64,000 nt of DNA from Dallia pectoralis. Taxonomy: Eukaryota > Chordata > Actinopteri > Esociformes > Umbridae. The stretch spans positions 5,960,936 to 6,024,935 of the forward strand of contig CM055747.1 in NCBI GenBank assembly GCA_029465975.1. Direction: 5' to 3'. A program made the translations under genes and the position numbers. Below, in pieces: positions 13,001 through 26,880 of this stretch. The notes under the pieces were generated by a model, which saw nothing but the letters and a program-made list of their open reading frames with translations, searched no databases and was not told where the DNA came from. Positions within the stretch are counted from its first letter, which is position 1. Each line of letters begins with the position of its first letter.

Positions 13001-14370
13001 CCGTTAACACCGGGCAGTTACTTTAAGGGGATTCTACATCTATTGTCTGGGTTTGGAGTTTGGCTTTGGGCCTCAGATTTGAACTTCACCACCAATTGTC
13101 AGGCGGTTGCGGAGGACTTGCTAGATGTTGCGGGGGCAGGCGAACGAAAAGCTGAGCGGTGCGTCACTAGTGCTCAGAGGACAGTCTTGGGATGTTGTCT
13201 TTTATGCCGGCTAATTAGTCTCGGCTCCCCTCACTGCAACCGTGTCCCAAATGGTAAACTCTTCCCTATGCAGTGCCCTACTTTTGACCATCCCTAAGGG
13301 CTAATATGGGGAATCGTGTACGAGAACTGAAGGTGATTTCTGAATGTGATTGATTCTGTTCGAGCTAATGTGTTACAGAGCAACGCCGATCTTTCTTTTA
13401 GGGCCGTTTTTTTATACAAATGACTTTTATATATGAGTATAATAGATATATATATATATATAGAAAAATATAGCTATATTATGCATCGATTTTAATATAT
13501 TGTAAATGATGGCTTGGATGCAATGTATTTATTTGTGTGTTAATGAAGATCGAGGACAAATCTGTAAAGGGAAGTTGATGTTTTGAATATACACTAAGCA
13601 TAGAATATATTGCAACTTTGGGTTAGGAAAGATTCCCACGGAACAACACAATCCCGTTTCAAGTCACCGGGAATCCGTGCGTTTACTGTGATCATCAATC
13701 GGATGATATACGAGAGCGCAAGCACACGCACTCAAATGCTCTACACAGCTTAATGCGCCATTTTTTGAATTGTTAGAAGCGTTTCCCCTTTTTTTGCAAA
13801 GCAACGAATCGCTATGTTTTGCACGCTCATTTTTATTTGATTGAGACGGGGTGCCTAGGGATTCATTTTGACCTGATAACCAGCATGAGTCCTCACATTA
13901 TAGGGCACTATAGAACAGCTCCCCTGTAGCCTACCGTTTACGTTCACAGTAAGAGCTGCTGACTTTCCTTCATAGAACATCGTTGGAGAGGTTTGTGGTC
14001 TCTGTTTGACTCTGGGATATGAATGGAGGTTGACAAAATGCCAAGTTTAGATCGTTTAGCGAAAATATCCTTTAGTAAAGTAACAATGTCCTTACTGCAG
14101 AGTTATTCAATTCTGACTACTCACATGTGTGATGTATTGAGAATGTGCTTTTTCTTGTCATACAAGAATCATGTATAAAGAGATCTATTTCTGATGTCGG
14201 GCAGAAAACGTTTTATTTTTCAGATGAACTCTGCGAAACAAAATACATTCGAGCGATCAATGTCATAATTCGACAACTGTGACACTTCTCCAAGGGGTGA
14301 TATAATATGTACACATACCTATATATATGTATGTAAATGATCAAATAAACTTATTTAATCAAAGAAAATA
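10001..14370 (+). other. spns2: Probable spns2 3' UTR
   Basis: Sequence after the spns2 stop has no supported coding exon. The first good plus-strand polyadenylation signal in an AT-rich, 3'-end-like setting is AATAAA at 14344-14349, followed by TG-rich sequence, so the transcript could carry a UTR of about 4.3 kb. An earlier end cannot be excluded. A short (AT)n run lies near 13445-13462. Confidence 0.4.
14344..14349 (+). terminator. spns2: Candidate polyadenylation signal (AATAAA)
   Basis: Canonical AATAAA in an AT-rich stretch, with a T/G-rich region some 30-55 bases downstream (GTCGTCATTTGTG). It is on the coding strand of spns2. Assignment to spns2 is by position only. Confidence 0.4.
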
Positions 14371-15137
14371 ACATTGTCGTCATTTGTGCCTAGTTTTTGT
14401 ATTTTCTATTCTTTCTATTTTTTAAGATTTATCTCGGAAAAATGAGAAACATTACCAGTAAGTGTCGTCTTGTGAATCGCTCACAGAACCCAGAAGTTGT
14501 CCAATTCGAAAGCATGCTGCGTTTTCACTATTTCACTATTGTTCAACATTCCTAGCCGAGCAGTCAGTCTACTTTAAAGTCCCCCTTTGGAAATACTACA
14601 CCAACAGACACGGGAGAGGTTAGTGTACCTGAGGGGTAATGTATAGGCCCATTTAGACAAGACCCCAGGAAGAGGGAGCGGGCCAGGGAACATTTCTTGC
14701 AATGGAAAGGGGGTCTTTTCCCCTGGAGACTGACTCACAAAGGCTGGATTTAAATCATGCGCAGCAAGGCAAGAGAAAGTAAATCTTTGACTCAATGAAG
14801 CCCTGTATTGCTCGCCGAAGTGTACCACCATGTTTTCAAACTGCCTACAAACAAGTAGTTAGGTTTCTGAAGATGATTCAAATCCCAGGGCAGGCGAGCT
14901 GAGCAATCTGCATCTGTGCCTTTGAGCAAGGCGGCCTTCTTGAGGTAAATGTAAGCAGAACCCTCCAAGTCTTCGGGTTTGGTTAAAGCCTACGGTTACC
15001 GAAAGATAGAACAGTGGAACCCACAGGTGCATGAATATGTGGTCATGTTCCACTGTAGCCAATTTCTATAGCACCTGTTTGACAGTAAGCAGCATGTTAT
15101 TTACCAGGTAAACGGCGTAGTTATTGAGGTAATACAC

Positions 15138-15202
15138 CGTGAGGGTGAGGGTATGGGTAAAGGTGAGGGTGAGGGTAAGGGTGAGGGTTAGGGTAAGGGT
15201 GA
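15138..15202 (+). repeat. Degenerate telomere-like GGGT repeats
   Basis: A run of GTGAGGGT, GTAAGGGT and one GGGTTAGGG repeats, nine or more GGG blocks at 4-5 base intervals on the plus strand. About 60 bases downstream (15263-15283) the C-rich strand form CTTAACCCTAACCCT appears in the opposite orientation. This is degenerate interstitial repeat, not a chromosome end, because unique sequence continues on both sides. Confidence 0.75.
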
Positions 15203-15917
15203 TAAATCACTGGATGTCCTCTCTCGACTTAACACCTGAGCCTCAACCCTATAATAAAGCTTCTTAACCCTAACCCTGCTAACTTCCTCCAGTGAATCCG
15301 TTCAATCAATCAATCAAATGTATGTTCTAAACCTCTTTCTACAACAGTAAAAGTGCATTTACGCCCAGCCTGAACAGAGCACACAAGAAGTTGATACACA
15401 GCGGCCCTGAAAAAATACCCTGAGGGTTCGAGTTTAGGAAGAAACCTTGAGAGGAACCTTGAGAGGAGGTGTGGCCAGTCCTTGTCTGGCTGTGCTAGGT
15501 GAACTTTTAACAGCTTAATGATTATTAAATGCATTTTTAATGCAGATAGTTGTGTAAAACAGTCCAGGTCAGATGCATGACCAGAATGACAGGGACAATC
15601 TGGAGCAGTGAGGGTTAGACAGATTAGAAGCCAGAAATTTTATGTATGGTCAGCTACCTGGCCTGCAGCACAACCAGGAGGGCCTTAGGAGGAGTCAGCT
15701 TTGGTTCACTTGGTATGTCAGACGGTGAGGTCGACGGGCACATCTCCTCCATGGTATAAATGGAACGAGACACAGGGAAAGGTTAAACACTCTAGTTCCT
15801 ACTACCCTGGCACAATAATATTTTATTCAATGGTACCATACAGAGTCCCTAACCATCACTCAGAGTCCACACACAGAGCCATGAAACAGGCAGGAAACAC
15901 TGGGGCAAAGACAGGAA

Positions 15918-15940
15918 ACACACACACACACACACACACA
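15918..15940. repeat. (CA)n microsatellite
   Basis: About 11 consecutive CA units in intergenic DNA. Confidence 0.9.
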
Positions 15941-18900
15941 TGCACAGCAGTCCAGTCAGCTCAACAGGAAAATCCATGTTATTTTCCACAGCAACCTAGA
16001 AACAAGAATCCTTTGATTAAAATCAGTTTATTTAGGTAGTGTTCGGTAAACCTCGTCAAGAGCTGATCCTGAAAAATACAACTGTTAACTCACGCTGAAT
16101 ATGTAGCTTACGCCAGACCACTGCCACTTTATCCATAGCAACACCCACACGGACGTGGTAACGTTTACAAAGAAAACGGATCAAGCTTGACTAAATCAAT
16201 GGAATGGAATGAACAGAAGGAAAGGGAACGAACACTGCACGCGTAGTTCAGTGGCAGTCTGAGTCACAGCATACAGGGGGTAAAGCAAACTCAAATGCAG
16301 TGCACCTGCTTGGGCCGCGATCGAGTTAGCATACGGGTCGCGGCGTTCCGATCGTGATGGGATGACCGGAACGATCCTGATAAACTGGACGCTTAGTGTG
16401 CAGTCGTTATCATGATGTCTGTATAATTATATCAACTGAGTAAAAATGGCTACTCAAATCCATTAGAAGGCAGATAGATTGATGGAGAATCTTGTCGCGC
16501 CAACGAAAGGTTGCCAGAAGACTCGGTCATTCTGTCCCTGAGAAAGGGTTTTAGACCTAATAGCCCGGGTTGTTGCTAAAGATCAACATTTTTTGAGCTA
16601 CACTCACTTGTCAAAATGAACCTGGATGAAATAAAAAATCACTATGGATTGGGAAGAATGGACTGAGCGAGTAGCGGTTTGGAGACGAACCACACCCGTT
16701 GGCCAAAAACCGGGGGAAGAGTTGAAGTGACAGCTCTCAAGTCTCGTAATCCAACACACAGTCCCTCCAAGGCATCCACATGTGACCGCTGTCGAATAAC
16801 ACAAGCTTTAAGATAGGATTTAGCTCTGGTCCATGGCTTCCTGTAAACCTCTGGGGAGAACAGCTGAGGGTCTGGCAATGTAAGCAGAGTTTGAGCAATG
16901 ACAAAAAGATCATAAACAACATCTGAGAAAAGGACTAGGGCTGTACTGCTGAGCATTGTCATCTCTTTCTTCCCAGAGCAGCGGCGTATCTGCTGACCAA
17001 CTCATTCTATATCAGGCAGAGACAGTTAAACCTTGTGAGCCAGTGCTGTGTCCACGCTCTGTCACCATCTCACCTCCACGGTGAATGTCTCACCTCCTCA
17101 CTGCGCCCAACTGCCCACAGCCTGCTGAGCCTACAAATTAATTTACCCGGCTATGCAGGACACCGGAGAGCTGAAGTGCAAAGGGATACCCTACAGATGA
17201 ATCTCGTCGCAAACAAGGGTCAGTACAGGAACATTTATATGGCTCAAATTCTCAATTGGATTCGGTCAGACATCTGTTGTTGTGTCCTTGAGCATGACAA
17301 TTAACCCTATTTGCTGGTGTAAGTTGCTCTGGGTGAACGTGTCGCCTAAATCACTCCGAACTAAACGCACCTCTTCTCAACTATCTGAATGAACCTAACC
17401 ATTCGAATTCGTCAGGGGTCTCTCTCAAGAGCTTGGCGTGATTTTGCTTTTCTGCTTCATTGGGTGTTCGGAAAAGCGTTTTAGCGTTATCTGAACCACT
17501 GATTGTATTTGCGCTTAATTGAGAGATGCATTGAGCACTCCAATTGATTTTACGTCATGCCGTGTTGAGAAAGACATTGCGGTCAGAGAGCTCTTGGACT
17601 TGAGGGCCGATTCGATCAGGTCGGCGAGTAACCGCTCAAGAACCCGCAATAGGAACTGGAGATGCATGAAAGTCCGCCCGTCAACTCACCGTACACAGAA
17701 GAAGCGAACTGAAAAGCAATCCATTTCTGTGCACACAACTCCCCTCTCCCTCTTCACAAGCTGTGCTAATTATAGCGTCACGTTTAAAAATAGAACAGTG
17801 AAACAGAAACGGAGGGGAGACTGTTGATCCTAATTGTGTCTTAAAATAGCCCAGAAAAGCTTTACTGTAACTACTGGAGTTTTCAAGAGATTAGAAGAGA
17901 TTGGTGGGGTTTGAGGGGACGTAATTGTGCTGGGTTCCGGACACCCACACAGACAGATCAGGTGTTTTTCAACACGGCAAAGTCAGAACAGTTTGCAAAC
18001 GGTTGATTAAACAGCAGCGCTGACAAGAGAAAAACATTTCCAAGCTGCATTGTGCATTTGCTGTACGCTTCGATCAAACGCTCATTGAGTTAGAACCAAG
18101 TGAGCCCTGACAAAACGTCTTGATAAATGTTGTTCATTGAAGGAGATGTGATGATTAAAGACGGATAGTTAAATAGAGACGAGTCACTCACCACCGGAGG
18201 GTGTTCATGTGACGGCGTTGACAGTTGTTTACGACGGCCTGGTTACATCATACTTTAGCGCCAAATGCAATTCTTCCTGCTCTACTTCTGATAAATTAAA
18301 TGCAGCGCACTGAGATCCGTCGCCGATAACAGTAGATATTCACCGTTCACCCGCGAACAGACGGAGCCGTAAACATTTCGGGACGGAACCGCCTTTAGCG
18401 CGAAGAAATGAGGAATGAGTGTGATTGAGTGTGGCAGAGATGTTAACGGCACTGATCCGGATGGACTCGTCTAGAGTCGCCTCTTGACAATTGGCACAGA
18501 CGTGATGTAAAATCGTATTTTCTCGTCGGAGTTGCTTTGGTAAGACGACCATCTCTCTGTCACCCCGAAACCTCGATGTTCCTTCACAGCACTGTATAAG
18601 GACGGGTCGTGTCCTTTCAGAGGAGCCATTTTGAGAGATGGGCTGAGGTCTGAATGCTCGACGAGCAGGCCTGATGCATGCTGACACAGCCGATTAAGTG
18701 TTAACAACGTTCCTTGAGGTTCAGTGTCGAGCTTGAATTCTTCGACGCCGAACTTGAATGAACTCGACTCGCTCAGATTCCATCGGTTGGCAAGACATGT
18801 TTTGGTACCCAGGTGTGATATAAGATAACATCTCTTACATGTGGATTATAAGTGTGGACCCGGCATGTGCGTGTGGCCTTTTGGCTGCGGCGACGGGCGG

Positions 18901-18958
18901 ATAATGATCTTTGTAATTAGCCGGGCTTTTCCTTTACAGTGTGCGGTAGTGTGCACCT

Positions 18959-18980
18959 TTGTGTGTGTGTGTGTGTGTGT
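18959..18980. repeat. (TG)n microsatellite
   Basis: About 11 consecutive TG units in intergenic DNA. Confidence 0.9.
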
Positions 18981-21300
18981 TTTTGATCACGGCTAACGAG
19001 TCAGAACTTTGCCTCCACTTACTTGCTAAGACATTCCATTCATTACCACCACATCTCCTCTTCACCCTTCCTGCTTCCCACAAACCAGCATGCATTGCAC
19101 CACGCTGCACGGCTCATTCACAAAGCCACGTTAGGCTCTCCCACAGCCACATGCCTCGGGCTTCGAGAACACGCGTGAGCGGAGACGCATGAGAAAGAGG
19201 TGCTACCAGACAGACAGACACAAGTGTCCTCTGCTCAGACAAGCACAAGCACACAGGCAGTATCAAGGCACTGAAGCATAATTCCATGACCAGTGAAACA
19301 CCAGCAGGCTGTGAGCGATCTCACATCAGGTCCTGATATCCCCAAACTCAAACCGACGCTCAGTAATAAATAACACTTGATTTGTGTAGCACGGCAATTT
19401 TCTGTTAATAAGGCTGAAATATTTTTTCACCAATTAGTCAGGGCGGGACGAGAAGAGAATAAATATTAGAAGTAAATAAATACATACATAGCAGTTTGGG
19501 AAAAATGTATATATGTGGCGGGTTTAAAAGGTTTTGAAATGAAAAAGAGTCTCATGACAGCAGGAGATGTAATGTAGGAAAGCCATGTGAGAGCCAGGTT
19601 AATACGTTCGAAAAAAACAGATTTATTAATATACAAAAATAAAACAAACCGAGAACGGCAAAAAACACTAACTAGCTTGAAATAATATCGCGCCACACAG
19701 CGACTTATAAAACACATTCAAACTACAGCAATTACTTCTACCAAGCAAACACTCACCTCTAAACTAACGCCGTGAACTGGAAATAATAACCAACAAATGT
19801 GAAAAACAAATACAGTGACTTTTAAACACACATAATCACCAAAACCCCAACAGCCGTGACACTTCAATTAAACCCCAATGTAAAGCATCTGTGACCCACA
19901 ACTAACCAACACCATCCTATCCCACTAGGAAACGTGATACAAAGAGATTAGAGATTACGTAAAACAAATGTAAAATTATTAATGTTGCAGTGGTGGATCT
20001 GATATACATCCTATTTCAAAATACAAAATAAAACCGTGACCGTTCGTGTCGGGACACAAGCTATTATGCGCAAAAGGTGCCCGCATAGATGTTATTTCAA
20101 CTCCCATCAGAATTCAAATGAGCACTTTTCCTGTCATCTGCGTTCCTCATTATGTCCTCGTTATTCATCTTGTGACTCCCATCTGTAGATTCGGACTGCC
20201 ACTGTAAGTCACTCTGACAAGGTCACACACACGTGGGTGTGTGTGTTGCACACACACAGAGTGTGGGAAGCATACTCCTTAGTCTTTAGCGTCAGCGCTA
20301 GCGTGTGAGTAACGCAGTGTGCAGAGTACAGCAGTCACACGTGTCTGTGAGGCAGATTTGCCGGGTTTGGGGCCAGGTACGAGCCGAAACGGAAAGGGGT
20401 CGCCCCGCTGAGGAAGCAGCTTTTCATTCGGGCCTTGATAGAAATACACGCACGTCTGTTCGTAGCTGTTACAGTACGGGTCTAAAAAAACACCATCATT
20501 CTTTCCGCGGCTGCAACTCCCCGAGAGACGACGAACTTCCCCCTTCTATGAAATACAACGCAGCTCTTGTCCGCTTCCAACTGCCAGACACGGTTAACGC
20601 CGCGGACTCTGGATAATTACGCCGACGGCCGCCGTTTATTCACCTGGCACAAAACGTGTCGGTTTCCTCGTCTTCCACTTCGCGTTCACGATCGAAACTT
20701 AGTGACGGGAGCTATTGACGATAGTGAAATAATTTGACTGTCGAACGAAACCGAATTGAGAGAGGCATTTGCCTTGTTGTGATCGTGAATTTAAAGGCCA
20801 ACTCACTTAAGGTGGAGCAGAGCAAGCGGATGAGGAAGAGCACTTGACAAAGTATGACCCGAGTTGTAGTAGCATCAAAGGATACCACGGAGACCCACTT
20901 AGTCAGGATAAGGCATGCATACAGACACACACACGCACACGCACACACACAGAGACACACACACACCCTCTGTGTCTAAGTGCCTACTCCTCCCTGTTAA
21001 CACAAGCATTGGTCGTTGTTGTTTTAAGCTCTACACTCGTCTGAGAGGACACAAGTGCCCCGTTTAGGGTCCTTTCAAGCGTCCTTCCCTTGGCTCAATT
21101 CACTCTCTCATAACCGCTGCATACAGGAGGGGGCGGGGTGTAACATCCCCTCAGACACCTAGTAACCAGCGAACAACGTGACAACTGGATGTACAGACTG
21201 ACGGCACTCTGGAATTGGTTATGACATAGAAGTGAGGGAAAGGTTTGATTAAAGATTAAAAGGTCACACTATCATATTTCCAAGTGTCCAATGGACGCAC

Positions 21301-21545
21301 AGAAGAAGTATACATAGTAAAGTATTCACAGGAAAGTATTCACTGTAAAGTACAAACAGTAAAGTATTCACTGTAAAGTATTTACTGTAAAGTATTCACA
21401 GTAAAGTATACACAGGAAAGTTCTCACTGTAAAGTACAAACAGTAAAGTATTCACTGTAAAGTATTCACAGTAGAAGTATATGCAGTAAAGTATTCACAG
21501 TAGAAGTATACTCAGTAAAATATACACAGTAAAGTATTCACCTAT
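21301..21545. repeat. Short tandem array built on AGTAAAGTATTCAC
   Basis: The motif CAGTAAAGTATTCAC and variants (TGTAAAGTAT, GAAAGTATTCAC, AGAAGTATAC) recur roughly every 15 bases about 15 times. The array is imperfect, with alternating CAGTAAAG and CTGTAAAG forms. No coding or regulatory meaning is apparent. Confidence 0.85.
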
Positions 21546-24500
21546 TAAAAGTGCACTCGTAAAGACTTGGCACATTTGAGCTTTGACCACCAACCATTTG
21601 AAGTGCTCCTTTTATGAATGAAGCATATCATTCTGTTGGTCTGTCAGATACAGTATGAATAATAACGCATCTATATGGCTGTAATGTTTACATAGTGCTG
21701 ATGCTAGCACTGCTATTGAGAGACTTACGGGATGCATTCACCTTAAAGAATTTCCCTTTTCCAAATTCGTTAAATGATTCCCAGCCCTACATTTTGCCCA
21801 GGGGCCAAGAGAAACGGTATTAATGCTTTGGTTATCTTTCAACAGCAAATAAAATAAAAGAAATAACATCCCAAGTAAAATAAAGAAACTCCTAGTAAAC
21901 TTCAGGGTGAGGACTCATACATTTGAACAAAAATACCCTCCTTTGGAAGACAAAAAAAGACTCCCAGTCCCTGAGATATCTATTCTAGCACAACCGTTGC
22001 CTGACAATGAGGACGGTTACACAATTGACAGACCTGAGATCAGGCTCTGGTTATAGTGTGAGGTAAGCCACATGGCGTATGGCGGCAGTAGAACTGATTG
22101 GATGAGCGTATCCTGCTGCTACGCTGGTGCTTAGAACCGAGTCATCAACTCTGCCGCATCGGCACAACCATCACGCCGGGTTCCTCATGACCGCGGGGGG
22201 TCTCTCTCCAGTCTTTCCTCCCACTGGCTAGCTAGCTAGATAACGTCGCGTGGATACGCAGACTTCATGCCGAGGTACATATTGTGTTCTAGTGCGCGTG
22301 TACCAATGGAAAAAAAAAAACGACAGGGCTACGGATGTTTAACGAGCGTGGAGATTTGATTACGTTGAGATCCTGTTATAGCGAGGGACATATGACGAAA
22401 GGGAGTTGGGTCGTGTTGTGTGTCTATCATCAACTCCTGGCCATGGCAAAAAAACATTACACCCAAAACCTTCATCCTGTGAAATGTGTTGAATCCAAGA
22501 ACTCCAACTTATCTACCCTTTCTGTTGGAAACTTTTCTATCCATGAATGTAATCAATACATTAATAAATTGATTAACATAATTGATCCTGGGTGAAACAC
22601 ATTTAACTAATGGAAATCACACAGTAACTCTTGGTAAAGTCCAGCCCAGCCCATTTATTTGGGTTGACCAAGAATCTGTGTTTCAATATTGAGCTGCGTG
22701 ACTCCCTTGGCCTCCATTTAAAAAGACTGAGGCCTGTTGTCATCGCCCTAGCTGCGTGTGTGTGTGCTCCGCTGAGATAAGGGCAAGAGAAGCTACAGGA
22801 CAGTTGGTGTCACAGGGTTCACACAGGCTACACACACACAGCCTACACACACAGGTCGAATTAGGGTGGAGAAGTTCACTAGAGAACATTCCGGATCCCT
22901 CCTGTGAATTATCAACTGCCCTTCCTGCCAAGAAAACTGCCATACCCTTGCCAACTTTCGACAATTTCTTCCTAGCGACGTCCGAGTTTTTCCTCAGCGG
23001 ACTGTCACGATTCCGGCAGAACAGAGGTCTTGTCAAAAACTATTATAAATAACACCAGCCGGAGGACCAGAACCACAGAGACAATCGACCATCTCCCTGG
23101 AACGTGACAGAGGTGAAAAGAGGCCAGGCCAACGGAGACATCCAAAATGAACACAACGGGCTGTGTCATAATGAATTAGGCTGGTGTTGAACTCTTGTAG
23201 CCAATGAGCTCCTGGCAGATAAGAGCTCCACTTCATATAAGCCACGCGACCTTTGAACCCACGAGGGTATTCAGTGGAATCATGTTAAGTAAAATGGGGT
23301 GTTTCTGTAGTAGTCGTACACCATAATAATTCATTAGCAGTATTAGACACGTCCATAGTAGCTGGATATGGTCAAACGTCCTTTCATTTGGTAACCCCAG
23401 CAGCTGTGAGAAGGTCAACACCAACGGCAGTGCCCGGAATAGTGGCTCAAATCCCGGGGTACAATCCCAACGAGACGCTCAGGGACCCAGGAACACCACC
23501 TGCCCTTTGGAACAGCTCAGCAGCCTCCTATAAACAAACCCCGCGCTTAATCAGGCCTCGTTTTTGTTGATTTTTCTCTGCACATTATTCACCCAATGGA
23601 TCTATAGACTCTTTAGAACAGGTGTAAAGCCATGTGGCTTAATGGAAGATGGAGGATAACACGAGAGAAATAGTTCTGACTGGGGGATTGGGCCTCTCGT
23701 CTGTCTAAGGCGACTCTGAGGTGTTTGATGTCAATCCGACTGCCGCCCAGGTGTCTTAGGGCGTGTGAGAGAAAGGCTGAGGGGCTTAGCATGTCAAAAA
23801 CACACCCTAATTCCCCATATGCGAACGGTGTTAGAATTGTGACTAATCGGTGGAAAAGCATTACACCAAAATGAGTATTAGTTGGTGTGAACACAGCACC
23901 CCAAGTGTTTTGCGTTTTAAGCGATAATTAAAGTGTCTAACAACTGTGGCTTATTTATGTATGACATTTGAATTGAATGTTGTTTTATACCGTTGGTTGA
24001 TTTCAGGCGTACAGATTGTTCGAGGACTTGACATGGGAGAAATGTCTAACCATGAGGTTGCTTTGGAAGGCATTTGACGTTGTAATCTAGTCGAATACCA
24101 ACGTCATTGACTGATCCCTAGCGATGACCCCGGGTGAGGTCATGTGATCACACGGGGTCATCAGGAGAGATAAGCCGATATATCGTACTGAAATTGGCAA
24201 CTTCAGCACAGAGACTGCCTCAGCGGGGCTCGCACAGACACCACAATGAACAGAGTCACACCTGAGGGAAGGTGCTGTTTGCTTTCCAGGCAAAAAATAA
24301 AGCTCTCGCTTCAGCGACAAAAAACAATCAGCCCTTCCCAGTGAGCAAACGGTGTTGAGAGAAGGTTGAAAGACCCTCCTCTGGTTGAAAAGATAGTGAA
24401 TAGACGTTAAAAATACGTATATTAAATTATTTTGTTCGGTTAAACGTAGAAATTAAATAGCACGACTAGGACCACAATTGCCTGAGGGGAAAACCAGGAC

Positions 24501-24864
24501 CAGAGGGACCACAGGGATAAGTGGCAGTTGGGGAAGAACCTGCCGAACCGTTCAACTTGTGCACGTATTCGTCCATTGTTATTGCGCCGTTTTGTGCTCT
24601 CCAATAGCACTCCTAAATTGTTGATTGATTTTCCATTCGTTTCCATCTCATCTCATCTGATTTGGCACGTCGCAGTGGGGGGGGCAGTGGGGGAGGCAGT
24701 GGGGGTGTGCCGAGAGGAAAGCACCATCGATCGTAATCGCACTCAAACATCCTCAATACTTTATGGCTTCACTATGATCATACATATTTAGATAAAGAAA
24801 TACTCTGAGTGGATCGATGTGATGCAGTTTAAAGCTCAGATATTAAACCCCTTCTTTCCATCTA

Positions 24865-24868
24865 TACA

Positions 24869-24909
<41 letters not shown>

Positions 24910-26316
24910 CATATATATGTATGTGTAGTGAAGGTCAAACAATGTCAACAGGCTAAGTCTGGTCAACGAAACAAAAACTAACAGACAAAAACTACAAGTA
25001 CAGATATACAACAAGCAGGCAGTAGCCCAGGTTGGTACTGGGTAGGTAAGAATGGGTGGGCGGGGAGTTTGATCCTTAAAGCCAAAACCAATGGCACTGA
25101 ACACGCATGGCGGTAGTAGTGTACTGTATTGGCAAATCCTATCATTATACTGAATTACAAATGTATAGATTGGAGGAATGGGCAGGGGTTCAATTGGGAT
25201 TTGGAAATTGGGGGAGTCCTACTTTCTACTGTTTGTTGGTCTCAAACATTTGGAAATGCTGGCCACTGGAAGTACCAGAGCTCAGCTCCACCTGGGATTG
25301 ACTTTGATCATATGTGCTCCGGATGAATTTAACCTGTAGGAAGTTTTTCATTTGGATATCTGATTGACCACAGTTGGATTAATAATCAGAAAGTGGAAGC
25401 TGCAATCCACCACCTGTCGAGAAAAAGACATCCCACTTAACCCAGCAGGTCAAAAAAGAAGAAGAAAACAAGAAGCCAACTATCACATTTCAGTAGTTGC
25501 ATGGTTCCAGTCCACCGTATCAAGAGCTCTATAAAACACTGTCACATATTGGAGGGTGGCCAGAAAAAAAGGCGTTACTCAAAAGCATAATCTGGAAGCA
25601 TGTGCGACCGGCCAGCAATGTGGAAATAGGTTTTGTGGTCAGAATATGAGATAAAGGTTTTTGGCCAAAACTCAAAGTGCGATTTGTGGCGAAAATCAAT
25701 CAGTGCCATTGCTTTAAGACACGCCATCCCTAAAGTGGAAGTACAGTTGTGGTGGCATTGTGGTGTGGTGGCTTTATTTATCAGCATGGACTAGAAAGAA
25801 TACTGGTAATAAACGGGAAGTACTGTCACGCGTTTCAATATGCTAAAAAGTTAATCTTGGGAGAAAATGTACCTTCTAGAAGGACAATAATTACGAGGCC
25901 AAGACCAAAGCCTTGGTATAAGAAGAAAACGTTTAATGTCCTTCAATAGAGTTGAAGTCCTGATCTGAATCCCATGGAAAATCTTTGGCACTATTTGAAA
26001 AGGGTTGTCCAACCAACCTGAACAGATCTGCTGAGAAGAATTGGCCAAAAGCACTCTAACAATATCAAACAATCACTCATACACACACACCAAAAGACCT
26101 AAAGCTTCTAGTGCAGTAAAAGGGGGTTTTACCAAATATTAATGTAAAGGATATTAGAACATACATTTGTTGGCAACTCATTTCATTCATCTGTTTATTT
26201 TATTACAAACATTTTCCAACATATCACAGAATGTATCACCGAAGAGGCAAATCACCATGTATAGTTCAATATAGAAAATTGATCAGGGTTTTAAATACAT
26301 TTCGCAAGGCACTGTA
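24865..26316 (+). mobile_element. Decayed Tc1-like DNA transposon
   Basis: The right end is TTCGCAAGGCACTGTA, the inverted terminal sequence common to fish Tc1 elements (CAGTGCCTTGCGAA on the other strand). The left end appears to be TACAGT at 24865, partly overgrown by an (AT)n run. The 1.45-kb length fits the family. The transposase is broken by stops and frameshifts, but pieces are readable on the plus strand: WYKKKTFNV and, near 25960-26000, DLNPMENLWHYLKR, which covers the family's DLNPIENLW block at the last catalytic acidic residue. TA flanks both ends. It is dead. Confidence 0.82.
24870..24904. repeat. (AT)n microsatellite
   Basis: About 17 AT units immediately inside the presumed left end of the Tc1-like element, probably expanded after insertion. 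Confidence 0.9.
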
Positions 26317-26454
26317 TAAACACGATATACCGCATATTATATTAACTCTGCGTGGGTATTAGAGGGAGAGACCAATACAATGAAAGAGAGAGATTGTTGG
26401 ATGCTGCAGAGAAATGTATTTATTATCTCCCTTCTGGACAGCCACGCCAACATC

Positions 26455-26872
26455 CACCAGCTACCCCACACGTGCACGCCCCCGCTGTTAATATACACCA
26501 GCCACCCCACACATGCACGCCCCTGCTGTTAATATACAGCAGCTACCCCACACATGCACGCCCACAGTTAATATAATCCAGCCACCCCACACATGCACGC
26601 CCCTGCTGTTAATATACACCAGCTACCCCACACGTGCACGCCCCCGCTGTTAACATCCACCAGCTACCCCACACGTGCACGCCCCCGCTGTTAACATCCA
26701 CCAGCCACCCCACACGTGCACGCCCCCGCTGTTAACATCCACCAGCTACCCCACACGTGCACGCCCCCGCTGTTAATATACAGCAGCTACCCCACACATG
26801 CACGCCCACAGTTAATATAATCCAGCCACCCCACACATGCACGCCCCTGCTGTTAATATACACCAGCACCAT
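26455..26872. repeat. 41-bp minisatellite, about 10 copies
   Basis: The unit starts CAGCTACCCCACACGTGCAC and continues GCCCCCGCTGTTAATATACAC; successive CAG starts at 26458, 26499 and 26540 are 41 bases apart. Two copies are shortened (CCCACAGTTAATATAATC). Variation is CACGTGCACG versus CACATGCACG and TTAATATACAC versus TTAACATCCAC. It lies about 140 bp beyond the right end of the Tc1 element. Confidence 0.9.
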
Positions 26873-26880
26873 TGCATAAC

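Larger units (their letters stand above)
14371..24864. other. Intergenic spacer, no gene recognised
   Basis: About 10.5 kb between the presumed spns2 end and a decayed Tc1 element. Open frames here are short and unrelated to any family I can name. Visible structure is limited to CA/TG microsatellites (15918-15940, 18959-18980, 20920-20966, 22752-22770), a telomere-like G-rich patch at 15138-15202, a palindromic CACACACGTGGGTGTGTGTG region near 20223-20262 and a 15-bp-type repeat at 21301-21545. Unrecognised non-coding RNA or enhancers cannot be ruled out. Confidence 0.6.

Noticed and set aside
15138..15202. A true telomere or chromosome end
   Set aside because: Repeats are degenerate and short, and ordinary sequence continues on both sides.
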